From Acidimicrobiales bacterium (lineage in GTDB: Bacteria; Actinomycetota; Acidimicrobiia; Acidimicrobiales; Poriferisodaliceae): DNA of 5,189 nt. This document shows, piece after piece, positions 1 through 4,944 of this stretch. The position numbers and the translations under genes are program-made. The stretch's first letter is position 1; the number at the start of each line of letters is the position of its first letter. The stretch lies in contig JAHDHM010000274.1 of the NCBI GenBank assembly GCA_020631315.1, forward strand, positions 1-5,189, read 5' to 3'. Below the pieces are notes generated by a model. It saw only the letters and a program-made list of their open reading frames with translations, was not told where the DNA came from and did no database searches.

Positions 1-617
1 CACGCGGCATGATCACCCCACACCCAACCCGTCCGTGAGACCGGGGGACTTCCAGAGAACGTCACGTCATAGCCGTGCACGACTCGCTTCGGTTGGCGAG
101 CTGCGGCGAAACGTGCGATCTCGGCCTCAGTGAACATCCACCGCCGTCCATGACGAATGCCATCGAGCGGCGAGGCCGGCAACGCTTCATCCCTGGATCT
201 CGCTTCGGAGGTCGCTCGAGCCTGCGCCCGCACATACGACGGGTCGACCCCCAGCCGTTCAGCGGCCGCGACGACCGAGAGCAGACCAACGGATGCGTCG
301 GAGGTGCGTTCGAGGTGCGGAGCAGGTGCGTAGGCACCGCCCGGCTGCCTGCTTGATCCCTGCCCGCTCTTCAACGGCGACCCCGTCGCCGGGTCCCGCC
401 CGTCGAGCAGCGCCTCGAGCTCTGCTGGAACGACACCGCTTTGATGCGTCGAGCTGGTCAACCAACGCCCCGTCCCCGAGTCGGCGAAGTAGGAGCGTAT
501 GAAGCCCGGCGTGGCACCGTCAGCCGCCTCAACTCGGCGGTCTGGGCCTTCGAGGTACGCCACACTCGCAACCGCACCTCCAGTCGCCGAGCCCAACACC
601 GTCACTCCCACGTGCAC
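1..617 (-). CDS. TrwC/MobF-type conjugative relaxase, N-terminal part (runs off the left edge)
   Basis: An uninterrupted minus-strand frame gives about 205 residues and continues beyond base 1. Relaxases of this family nick one strand at oriT and stay covalently bound to it through a tyrosine. Seen here: a short N-terminal strand, 'ASVAYLEG' (Tyr ~21) and 'RSYFADSGTGRWL' (Tyr ~43), which sit where the two N-terminal tyrosines of TrwC-like proteins fall; 'ELEALLDGRDPATG' (~67-79), a block typical of the family; a helix-turn-helix-like segment 'VVAAAERLGVDPSYVRAQAR' with 'GRRWMFTEAEIARF' (~115-170), resembling excisionase/MerR DNA-binding domains; and 'VHGYDVTFS' (~180-188), the strand that opens the HUH core. 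The next residues read 'GSPPVSRTGWVW' where the family usually has a form of 'APKSVSLAW', so this motif is altered or damaged. Start is uncertain: GTG at 617, 611, 605 or 599 are all possible and none has a clear ribosome site. The helicase half would lie outside the window. Confidence 0.75.
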   Translation of the reverse strand, partial: MHVGVTVLGSATGGAVASVAYLEGPDRRVEAADGATPGFIRSYFADSGTGRWLTSSTHQSGVVPAELEALLDGRDPATGSPLKSGQGSSRQPGGAYAPAPHLERTSDASVGLLSVVAAAERLGVDPSYVRAQARATSEARSRDEALPASPLDGIRHGRRWMFTEAEIARFAAARQPKRVVHGYDVTFSGSPPVSRTGWVWGDHAA

Positions 618-893
618 GCCATGGAGAGATGGCACCAGCGACGAGCAAACAGTCCGCCTCGGACGAGCACGGGAAGCGATCCGGACGGACGCTCTCAGAC
701 GAAGCCCGTGAGGTCGAAGCGCGCACCCTTGTTCGGGAAGTGACTTGTCCGAAGAGCCGGTCGTCAGGATGTCGAGCCGGTCACGCTCGGCTACCCAGTC
801 GATCCTCAGTGTCCGCCCGTGCCCGCTTGGTCCTGAACCAGCAACGGGGACCACCTCCGGCGAGGCGGTGTCGTCTGTATCGGCGCATGGAAC
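618..893. other. Spacer between hypothetical ORF and relaxase
   Basis: No gene is supported here. On the minus strand the relaxase frame stays open through the whole stretch up to TGA at 896-894, and one part reads plausibly as protein ('RTLRIDWVAERDRLDILTTG', around 835-755), but the third-base GC bias is weaker than in the flanking segments and no start codon with a ribosome site stands out. It may be the relaxase leader, or the eroded remains of a coding segment. Confidence 0.4.
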
Positions 894-1139
894 TCAGGCG
901 TCGAGCGGCCACCACGATCGCGGCGCCGTCAGCTCACACGAGCGGCCCGCGCACTCCCACGCCGACCCCGCCCCCTGACGGCCCTGACCGGCGTCGATCA
1001 GGTAGTGGATCCGCCGATCCGTTCCCGACAGGGCCAGCTCGAGCCACACCACCGACGCCGAAAGGATCAGCCCGTCGTGGTTCACCTCGATCCGGTCCCC
1101 AGCGTTCACACCCACCAATTCGGACGATCCGACCGGCAC
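894..1139 (-). CDS. Hypothetical small protein (81 aa), possibly a fragment
   Basis: A GTG at 1139 opens an 81-codon frame ending in TGA at 896-894. I do not recognise the family. Third codon positions are strongly G or C, and the amino-acid pattern looks like a real beta-rich protein: 'ELVGVNAGDRIEVNHDGLIL' followed by 'SVVWLELALSGTDRRIHYLI'. The 'GVNAGDRIEVNHDG' part is faintly like the strand-turn-strand of AbrB/MazE-type domains, but this is only a resemblance. The C-terminal third is Trp/Cys-containing and low in recognisable structure. The frame is open upstream to TGA at 1193-1191, so it could begin slightly earlier or be the tail of a broken gene. It lies upstream of and in the same frame as the relaxase, so it could be co-transcribed with it. 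Confidence 0.4.
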   Translation of the reverse strand: MPVGSSELVGVNAGDRIEVNHDGLILSASVVWLELALSGTDRRIHYLIDAGQGRQGAGSAWECAGRSCELTAPRSWWPLDA

Positions 1140-1177
1140 CTGTAGCCGAACGTCCTCAACGCCTGGGCCGCCCGGCC

Positions 1178-1224
1178 GACCCTGGGAGGGTCAGAACATC
1201 ACTGCCGAGACCCGACAAAGGGTC
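1178..1224. repeat. Twin hairpins with identical GACCC/GGGTC stems
   Basis: Two small inverted repeats share the same 5-bp arms: GACCC (1178-1182) with GGGTC (1188-1192), loop TGGGA, and GACCC (1209-1213) with GGGTC (1220-1224), loop GACAAA. Their starts are 31 bases apart. They lie just upstream of the minus-strand hypothetical ORF, so they could be part of its leader, an operator pair, or an oriT-type repeat. Short GC-rich arms arise easily by chance in such DNA. Confidence 0.4.
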
Positions 1225-1246
1225 GTCACGGCTGCACAACAGCGAT

Positions 1247-1294
1247 CCCGGTCCGCACGCCGCCTATCCCATCCTCCTAGGCGTGCGGGCCGGG
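1247..1294. repeat. Long inverted repeat, 15-bp arms (14 of 15 matched)
   Basis: Left arm CCCGGTCCGCACGCC (1247-1261) pairs with GGCGTGCGGGCCGGG (1280-1294), with one G-T wobble and an 18-base loop. On the minus strand the loop carries AGGAGG, a perfect ribosome-binding core, directly before ATG, but the frame opened there stops after two codons. No T-run follows on either strand, so an ordinary terminator is unlikely. A relaxase-binding or regulatory role fits its place upstream of the relaxase group but is not shown. Confidence 0.6.
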
Positions 1295-1348
1295 GCCGCG
1301 ATGTCCGACGCTCGACACCGGAGCCGGTTGGGCCCGATGCCGGGGTGT

Positions 1349-1369
1349 CCCTGACCGTTGCCCTGACCG
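1349..1369. repeat. Short tandem repeat, CCCTGACCG twice at 12-base spacing
   Basis: CCCTGACCG occurs at 1349-1357 and 1361-1369. GGGCCCGA also occurs twice around it (1330-1337 and 1369-1376). Tandem spacing slightly above one helical turn is seen in protein-binding iterons, but with only two copies this is a weak signal. Confidence 0.3.
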
Positions 1370-1456
1370 GGCCCGACCCACCTCAGGTCCGGCCTTCAAT
1401 CTCCCTGGCGCGTCGACGCACTCATCACCGAGCCCGACGACACGACCGCGGTTCGT

Positions 1457-1478
1457 GCGCCGCCCTGCGGGGCGGTGC
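1457..1478. repeat. Hairpin, 9-bp stem with tetraloop
   Basis: CCGCCC (1460-1465) pairs with GGGCGG (1470-1475) around TGCG. The stem extends outward by three pairs including one G-T (1457-1459 with 1476-1478). It is the first of a series of four stems that ends at 1673. Confidence 0.45.
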
Positions 1479-1535
1479 CGCGTTCAACAGTCGCGCTCAA
1501 CTGCCGACGGGGACCAGACAACAGAACAGACGCTG

Positions 1536-1680
1536 AGGCTCCTGCCTTCGGGAGCTTGGCGACCTGACACAACCCGGTCCGGGCTGGCCATCCCCTTCCC
1601 GGATCGGGACTGCCGCACCGCTGCACGCCAAGCGGACGACGAGGCCGCAGCCTGGGCGATGGGCTGCGGCCTCTTGTCGC
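1536..1680 (+). ncRNA. Candidate structured RNA ending in a terminator-like hairpin
   Basis: Three stems follow one another: GCTCC/GGAGC at 1538-1555, extended weakly to 1536-1557; CCCGGTCCGGG (1573-1583) with CCCGGATCGGG (1598-1608), an 11-bp stem with one G-T and a 14-base loop containing CCCC; and the 12-bp perfect stem at 1641-1673. No coding signal covers them. The order of stems closing with a terminator-like hairpin suggests a small non-coding RNA or a leader transcribed on the plus strand. I do not recognise a known RNA family, and a set of unrelated DNA repeats is an alternative. Confidence 0.3.
1641..1677 (+). terminator. Probable intrinsic terminator upstream of the sigma factor gene
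   Basis: GAGGCCGCAGCC (1641-1652) pairs perfectly with GGCTGCGGCCTC (1662-1673) around a 9-base loop and is followed by TTGT. The very stable stem with a short, imperfect T-stretch is usual for high-GC actinobacteria. It would end a plus-strand transcript coming from 1140-1640 and insulate the sigma factor gene, which begins about 50 bases later. Confidence 0.55.
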
Positions 1681-1714
1681 GACCCGTCCGGACCCGTCGT
1701 CACGGTCAGTGAGG

Positions 1715-1720
1715 TACGGT
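1715..1720 (+). promoter_or_regulatory. Possible -10 element of the sigma factor gene
   Basis: TACGGT fits the TANNNT pattern of actinobacterial -10 boxes and ends 7 bases before the TTG at 1728 and 10 before the GTG at 1731. That spacing would put the transcript start at or next to the start codon, giving a leaderless mRNA. No clear -35 box is seen, and the repeated GACCCGTC at 1681-1688 and 1691-1698 lies where one could be. Confidence 0.25.
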
Positions 1721-1727
1721 CCCCTCT

Positions 1728-2210
1728 TTGGTGGGAGCAACAACACACGACCTGGACCGGCTCTTCCGCGAGCACGAGTCACGAATCCGCTCCGTCGGGC
1801 GAACCATGCTCGCGCCCACCGACGTCGACGACTTGGTACACGACGTGGTCATCCACGCCGCCGAACGACTCCACCAGCTTCGCGACCCGAACTGCGAAGC
1901 GACCTGGATCCGGTCGATCGCACGGACACGAGCCCTCGAACACCTCCGCCGCAACAGACACATCCCAGTCGACCACTTCGGCGACCGCCGCGACCTCGAC
2001 GCACCCGATCCCGCCAGCCGGGCACTCGCTTCGGTCGCCATCAACGAGGCGCAGCACCGTTGGCGACGACTCACGCCGGCGACGCGCCAAGCCATCGCGC
2101 TACTCGCAGACGGGGCGACCTACAACCAGACCGCCACCGCGCTCGACATACCAGTCCCGACCGTCAAGACCATCGTCTACCGCGGTCGCCGGACGATGGG
2201 CCGCACTTGA
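1728..2210 (+). CDS. ECF-type RNA polymerase sigma-70 factor (160 aa)
   Basis: The protein is a compact two-domain sigma factor that would direct RNA polymerase to a specific promoter set. Region 2 covers ~11-80: 'DVDDLVHDVVIHAAERL' (32-48) is the core-binding region 2.2 helix, and 'TWIRSIARTRALEHLRRNRH' (59-78) is the -10 recognition helix. A short linker (~81-110) leads to region 4: 'LTPATRQAIALLADGATYNQ' (115-134), then the -35-reading helix-turn-helix 'ALDIPVPTVKTIVYRGRRTM' (138-157). Length is near the family minimum and there is no C-terminal extension. The frame has an in-frame TGA at 1710-1712, so the start must be TTG 1728 or the adjacent GTG 1731; with no Shine-Dalgarno at proper distance a leaderless transcript is likely. 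No anti-sigma factor gene is next to it; the next gene downstream encodes a lipoprotein with no evident sigma-binding domain. Confidence 0.88.
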   Translation: MVGATTHDLDRLFREHESRIRSVGRTMLAPTDVDDLVHDVVIHAAERLHQLRDPNCEATWIRSIARTRALEHLRRNRHIPVDHFGDRRDLDAPDPASRALASVAINEAQHRWRRLTPATRQAIALLADGATYNQTATALDIPVPTVKTIVYRGRRTMGRT

Positions 2211-2225
2211 CAATCGGGCGAAGCG

Positions 2226-2277
2226 CACCCCGTCTCGAGCGAGGTTCCGGATCGTCGAGTCCGATCGAGACGGGGTG
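2226..2277 (+). terminator. Perfect 13-bp inverted repeat after the sigma factor gene
   Basis: CACCCCGTCTCGA (2226-2238) pairs perfectly with TCGAGACGGGGTG (2265-2277). The 26-base loop has a small inner stem, CGGA (2248-2251) with TCCG (2260-2263). Outside, CGAAG (2219-2223) can pair with CTTCG (2282-2286) with bulges. It starts 16 bases after the sigma stop codon, so transcription termination or 3'-end protection is the simplest role. It lacks a T-run, so a binding site for a regulator is also possible. Confidence 0.5.
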
Positions 2278-2531
2278 ACGACTTCGTGCCAACCCACACA
2301 GAACCACGGCACAATCACCGGCCGCCTTGAGGGACCAGTTGTCGAGATGACACCACTCGCGTGGCGTTGACCGATGATTGACCACGAAGTCGCGAGTTCG
2401 AGCCACACCACCGGTCTGTGGTGCATCGCCTCGTCTCGACCGAGTCAGCCCGCCTGCGAACCGATTGCTTTGCGGACCCTGACGCGTTCAGTTCGCAGCG
2501 GCCTTCCTCACCAACTGCGCTGCTCGGCCGA

Positions 2532-2557
2532 TCGTGATCATGTGCGACGAATCACGA
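2532..2557. promoter_or_regulatory. Inverted repeat upstream of the lipoprotein gene (possible operator)
   Basis: TCGTGAT (2532-2538) and ATCACGA (2551-2557) are perfect 7-base arms separated by 12 bases, about 50 bases before the chosen start codon of the lipoprotein. Arm length and spacing suit a dimeric regulator site, or a leader hairpin. No regulator that would bind it is identified. Confidence 0.35.
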
Positions 2558-2604
2558 CAGACCCGCTCGTCAGCCGATCTCGGGTCAGCGAGCGATGGGG
2601 ATCG

Positions 2605-4050
2605 ATGCGACGGGTGACGTTCGCGCTGGTGCTCGTTTTGGTCGCTGCGAGCTGCGGCGGTGCCGAGAGTGAGAGCACCGGTACCGGAACGTCGACGTCG
2701 ATCGTCGCTGGCACTCCGGAGCCGACAGTGGAGACGGAGACCACCACGACGATCGAGCCCACCACGACCACCACCTCCACCACGGTTGCCGGACCCGAGC
2801 GGTGGTCGACCAACGGCATCGACTCGGTCGGCCGGCTGGTCACCGACGGCGTCGTGGTCGTCGGCTTGGACCTGTCGGAGGACTCTCTTGACATCGTCGC
2901 ATTCGACATCACCGATGGCGCCGAGTTGTGGCGGGCTCCCTGGTCGCCAGGCGGCCGCTTCGGCGGATCAGGGCTCGGCGGATTCGCCATCGCCGACGGC
3001 ATCGTCGGTCACGCATCCGGGCCGTTGACCGATCCCGACAGCACCGTCCTGATCGGACGCGATCGCTTGACCGGTGAGCCCGTCTGGGAGATCCCCGCAC
3101 CGCGGAGCTTCGGCGTCGAGGCGTGTGGCCCGGTGTTCTGTGCGGGTCGGGTCGCCAGCGGTCCGTTCGCGCTCGAGACCCTCGGCCTCGATCCGGCAAC
3201 CGGCGACCAGCAGTGGGTGACGGCTGGGCTCGACTTCGACTACGTCACCGACGCCGACCTCGCGATCAGCCTCTGGCCAGGCGACGAACCGGTCATCACC
3301 GGCATCGACCCCGCCGTTGGCGAGATCTGGCGGGTCCGTCCCGAAGTCGACTTCGGTCTCGACATGACATCGAACTGGGGTTGGCACTTCGCCCGTGTCG
3401 ACGATGCCGTGATCGGAGTGTTCAACCGACCCTCCGAAGACTCGTCGATCACCGCCGGGGCCTTCGCGCTCGATGCCTCGACCGGCGAACTGATCTGGTT
3501 CGTCGAGGACACGCGGCTGACCCGCTGGGCCAATGACCGAACGCCGATGCTCAGCCCCTACGTGCCCACGGACGACGGCATGTGGTGGGAGCACACCGAC
3601 CTGGTGGTCATCGACCCCGGGAGCGGATTGTCAGACTCGATCGTCGAGCTGCCGGCGTCTGACCCGGTCGACGAAGGGGCGGATCCCGAGGATGTCTTCA
3701 CGTCGTTCGGGGTCGTTCTCGGTGACGAAACGAGTTTCGACGCACAGGGCAACGTGTTCTGGTTCGCTGGGGGTGCATGGCAGGGCATCGACCCGGCGAC
3801 TGCGCAACCACTCGACCTCTCGAGTGACGTCCTCTGGCGTGCCACGAATCCATTCGTCGGCCTCGAGGCCCTCGGAGGATCGGTGAGCCTCGGTGGCCCG
3901 CACTGGCACGCCATCGACGTCGCGACCGGTGAAGAGATCGATGCCGGAACGCTCGACGTGCCCGACTTCGTGGGCGAGACCGCCGACAGTTGGGTCGTCT
4001 TCGTCGACGCTGACGGTGCCGTCAACGGGTTCCGTCCCTCGGCGGGCTGA
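2605..4050 (+). CDS. Secreted lipoprotein with Thr-rich linker and PQQ-like beta-propeller (481 aa)
   Basis: The N-terminus is a lipoprotein signal: 'MRR', a hydrophobic core (4-13) and lipobox 'LVAASC' with Cys17 as the lipidated residue. A low-complexity Thr/Ser/Glu linker follows to ~62, as expected for reaching away from the membrane. The rest (~65-481) repeats a PQQ-like/quinoprotein blade pattern of the form 'DxxTGxxxW': 'AFDITDGAELWR' (~99-110), 'GRDRLTGEPVWEI' (~151-163), 'GLDPATGDQQWV' (~194-205), 'GIDPAVGEIWRV' (~233-244), 'ALDASTGELIWFV' (~288-300), then looser copies at ~335, ~394 and ~437, so about 7-8 blades. Cys174 and Cys179 could form a disulfide. There is no catalytic signature; such propellers usually bind partners or ligands at the cell surface, and a PQQ cofactor is not implied. 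ATG 2605 is preferred because it places the signal peptide at the N-terminus; an upstream in-frame GTG at 2542 would add 21 charged residues. The ribosome site (GGGGA, 2597-2601) is weak and close. Confidence 0.88.
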   Translation: MRRVTFALVLVLVAASCGGAESESTGTGTSTSIVAGTPEPTVETETTTTIEPTTTTTSTTVAGPERWSTNGIDSVGRLVTDGVVVVGLDLSEDSLDIVAFDITDGAELWRAPWSPGGRFGGSGLGGFAIADGIVGHASGPLTDPDSTVLIGRDRLTGEPVWEIPAPRSFGVEACGPVFCAGRVASGPFALETLGLDPATGDQQWVTAGLDFDYVTDADLAISLWPGDEPVITGIDPAVGEIWRVRPEVDFGLDMTSNWGWHFARVDDAVIGVFNRPSEDSSITAGAFALDASTGELIWFVEDTRLTRWANDRTPMLSPYVPTDDGMWWEHTDLVVIDPGSGLSDSIVELPASDPVDEGADPEDVFTSFGVVLGDETSFDAQGNVFWFAGGAWQGIDPATAQPLDLSSDVLWRATNPFVGLEALGGSVSLGGPHWHAIDVATGEEIDAGTLDVPDFVGETADSWVVFVDADGAVNGFRPSAG

Positions 4051-4470
4051 GCACCGCCTGGCTCCCGCTCGGCAGGACACGTCGACGGCGCGACCAGCTG
4101 AGCGTTACGGCCTGCCCACCACGATGCTGAGGTGCTCCAGCGCTGGGCTACGAGTGCACGGGCCCTGCAGGCGGCCAACTGACTGCTGCCCAAGCTGGCC
4201 GGAGCCGTGCTCTCGGTCGTCGGCCGGGCAGACCACGGCCGTTTGATCAGATGGAAACGCCGAAGCTCTCGCCCAGCGAGCTGGAGGGTGATACGGGCCT
4301 GGCTCGCCCTCAGCGAGTTCTGGTGTCGTGACGGGAAGCTCTACTTCGTCCGAGTCCTCGGCCTTCACCACCGAGGTATCGGCGGCTGCTCGACGTCGAC
4401 CCGAGATGCTGCGGACACCGTTCGTCAACGCCCTCGTCACGGCGCTGGCTTGCTGCCGACTCGTGGGTGA
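4051..4470. other. Gene-free stretch between lipoprotein gene and IS3 remnant
   Basis: I see no supported gene on either strand in these 420 bases. Several frames are open because of base composition, but none shows domain patterns, and their lengths and codon use do not separate from chance. Minor features are a 5-bp GGCGG/CCGCC stem over the lipoprotein stop codon (4041-4058), too weak for a confident terminator, and a 6-bp CGGCCA/TGGCCG pair (4172-4201). This may be decayed DNA that once carried the upstream part of the insertion sequence. Confidence 0.45.
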
Positions 4471-4716
4471 CGTCATGTCGCAGCGTCGTTCGGCCGGAGC
4501 GGGGCGTGTCGGGACAACTCCGCGATCGAGTCGACGTGGGCGACGATCAAGAAGGAGATCCGCCACATCCACGGCGACTGGGAGTCGATAGCCCGCAGCC
4601 AGCTCCGCACCGTCGTGTTCGTCTGCATCGAGATTGTCTACAACCGGCAACGACGCCAAGCCGGCCTCGGTCACCGGACACCCGCCGCGACCCACACCGC
4701 CTCCATGGCGGCCTGA
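4471..4716 (+). pseudogene. C-terminal remnant of an IS3-family (OrfB) transposase
   Basis: In this frame the last 81 residues of a DDE transposase can be read to TGA 4714-4716. Recognisable family blocks are 'ASFGRSGACRDNSAIESTW' (5-23), where the Glu of 'IES' (residue 20) corresponds to the third catalytic acid of the DDE triad; 'ATIKKEIRH' (24-32); 'QLRTVVFVCIEIVYNRQRRQ' (44-63), the rRNase-H-like end helix with the usual 'YNRxRRxxxLG'; and 'GLGHRTPAA' (65-73). The frame has an in-frame TGA at 4468-4470 just before this segment, and neither the first two catalytic aspartates, the integrase core beginning nor OrfA is present upstream in any frame. This is a truncated, inactive copy. The codon use matches the surroundings, so the insertion is probably old or from a related host. 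Confidence 0.85.
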
Positions 4717-4729
4717 ATCACAGAAACCC

Positions 4730-4755
4730 GTGTCTACCAATCCGGGTCATCTCCA
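4730..4755 (+). repeat. Probable right terminal inverted repeat of the IS3-type element
   Basis: Starting 14 bases after the transposase stop, GTGTCTACCAATCCGGGTCA (4730-4749) followed by TCTCCA resembles right ends of IS3-family elements, which often contain a GTGTC-ACCAA-CCGGG core and finish in CA. Position right after the transposase end also fits. No convincing left partner is found in the window; TGGAGGGTGATACGGG near 4281 shares only the first bases. Recognition is from memory of the family. Confidence 0.45.
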
Positions 4756-4876
4756 CTCCTGGCCGGTCCCGTGCGTTGTGCGAGACCCAGAGCCTCGCTC
4801 GGAGGGTTCACCTATCTCCGAAGTCCACCGAACCCATCCCGTTGGAGACAGCCTCTCCGGTCAACACACTTAGTGA

Positions 4877-4938
4877 GCGAATTCGCCTTGAGTAGTAGCG
4901 GTGTTTCGAATCGACCCCGCATCGATGGGGAGGCCGCT
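4877..4938. terminator. Palindrome and nested hairpin after the SGNH hydrolase gene
   Basis: GCGAATTCGC (4877-4886) is a perfect 10-base palindrome. Beside it AGCGG (4897-4901) pairs with CCGCT (4934-4938) around an inner CCCC (4915-4918)/GGGG (4927-4930) stem. The nested hairpin begins 6 bases downstream of the minus-strand stop codon, so it may end transcription of the hydrolase gene. There is no T-run in that direction, so the call is weak. Confidence 0.3.
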
Positions 4939-4944
4939 TTAGCT

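Larger units (their letters stand above)
1140..1727. other. Gene-poor, hairpin-rich intergenic region
   Basis: About 590 bases without a convincing gene. Open frames cross it on both strands, but they follow from the high GC content, have no family resemblance and run through strong inverted repeats. It holds at least seven potential stem-loops (separate entries for the main ones) and a 12-base tandem repeat at 1349-1369. It separates the minus-strand relaxase group from the plus-strand sigma factor, so promoters for both directions are expected inside it. Confidence 0.6.
2211..2604. other. Intergenic region between sigma factor and lipoprotein genes
   Basis: About 390 bases with no supported gene. 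It contains the 13-bp inverted repeat (2226-2277); an inverted repeat ACTCGCG (2355-2361) with CGCGAGT (2391-2397), inside which CGTGG/CCACG also pair and TTGACC is repeated at 2367-2372 and 2378-2383; and TCGTGAT/ATCACGA at 2532-2557. The frame of the lipoprotein is open back to 2374, but that part has no signal-peptide or domain character. A promoter for the lipoprotein is expected here; TTGACC resembles a -35 box, but I see no matching -10 box. Confidence 0.5.

Noticed and set aside
629..1354. Plus-strand 241-codon open frame rich in Arg and Pro
   Set aside because: It lies antisense to the better-supported minus-strand ORF and spacer, crosses the hairpin-rich region, and has the low-complexity Arg/Pro/Ser composition typical of GC-rich shadow frames.
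1396..1782. Minus-strand 128-codon open frame
   Set aside because: It overlaps the start of the sigma factor gene, runs through the terminator-like hairpin and three other stems, and has no recognisable protein pattern.
2100..2426. Minus-strand frame containing 'VVWLELATSW', and the matching plus-strand 'GAGTTCGAGCC' that looks like a tRNA T-arm
   Set aside because: Antisense tRNA reading often gives similar peptides, so I looked for a tRNA. The T-stem does not pair and no acceptor, D or anticodon arm can be placed. The frame also overlaps the sigma gene.
2374..2604. Extension of the lipoprotein to the ATG at 2374
   Set aside because: It would put 77 Arg/Ser-rich residues in front of a clear lipoprotein signal peptide, and the segment contains operator-like repeats.
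4105..4740. Minus-strand 211-codon open frame
   Set aside because: It is antisense to the well-supported IS3 transposase remnant for over 240 bases and shows no domain pattern; the open frame is explained by base composition.
4891..4940. Possible tRNA 3' end (TTTCGAATC) as an attachment site
   Set aside because: The bases before it cannot be folded into the other arms of a tRNA and the putative T-stem is not complementary, so neither a tRNA nor an att site is supported.
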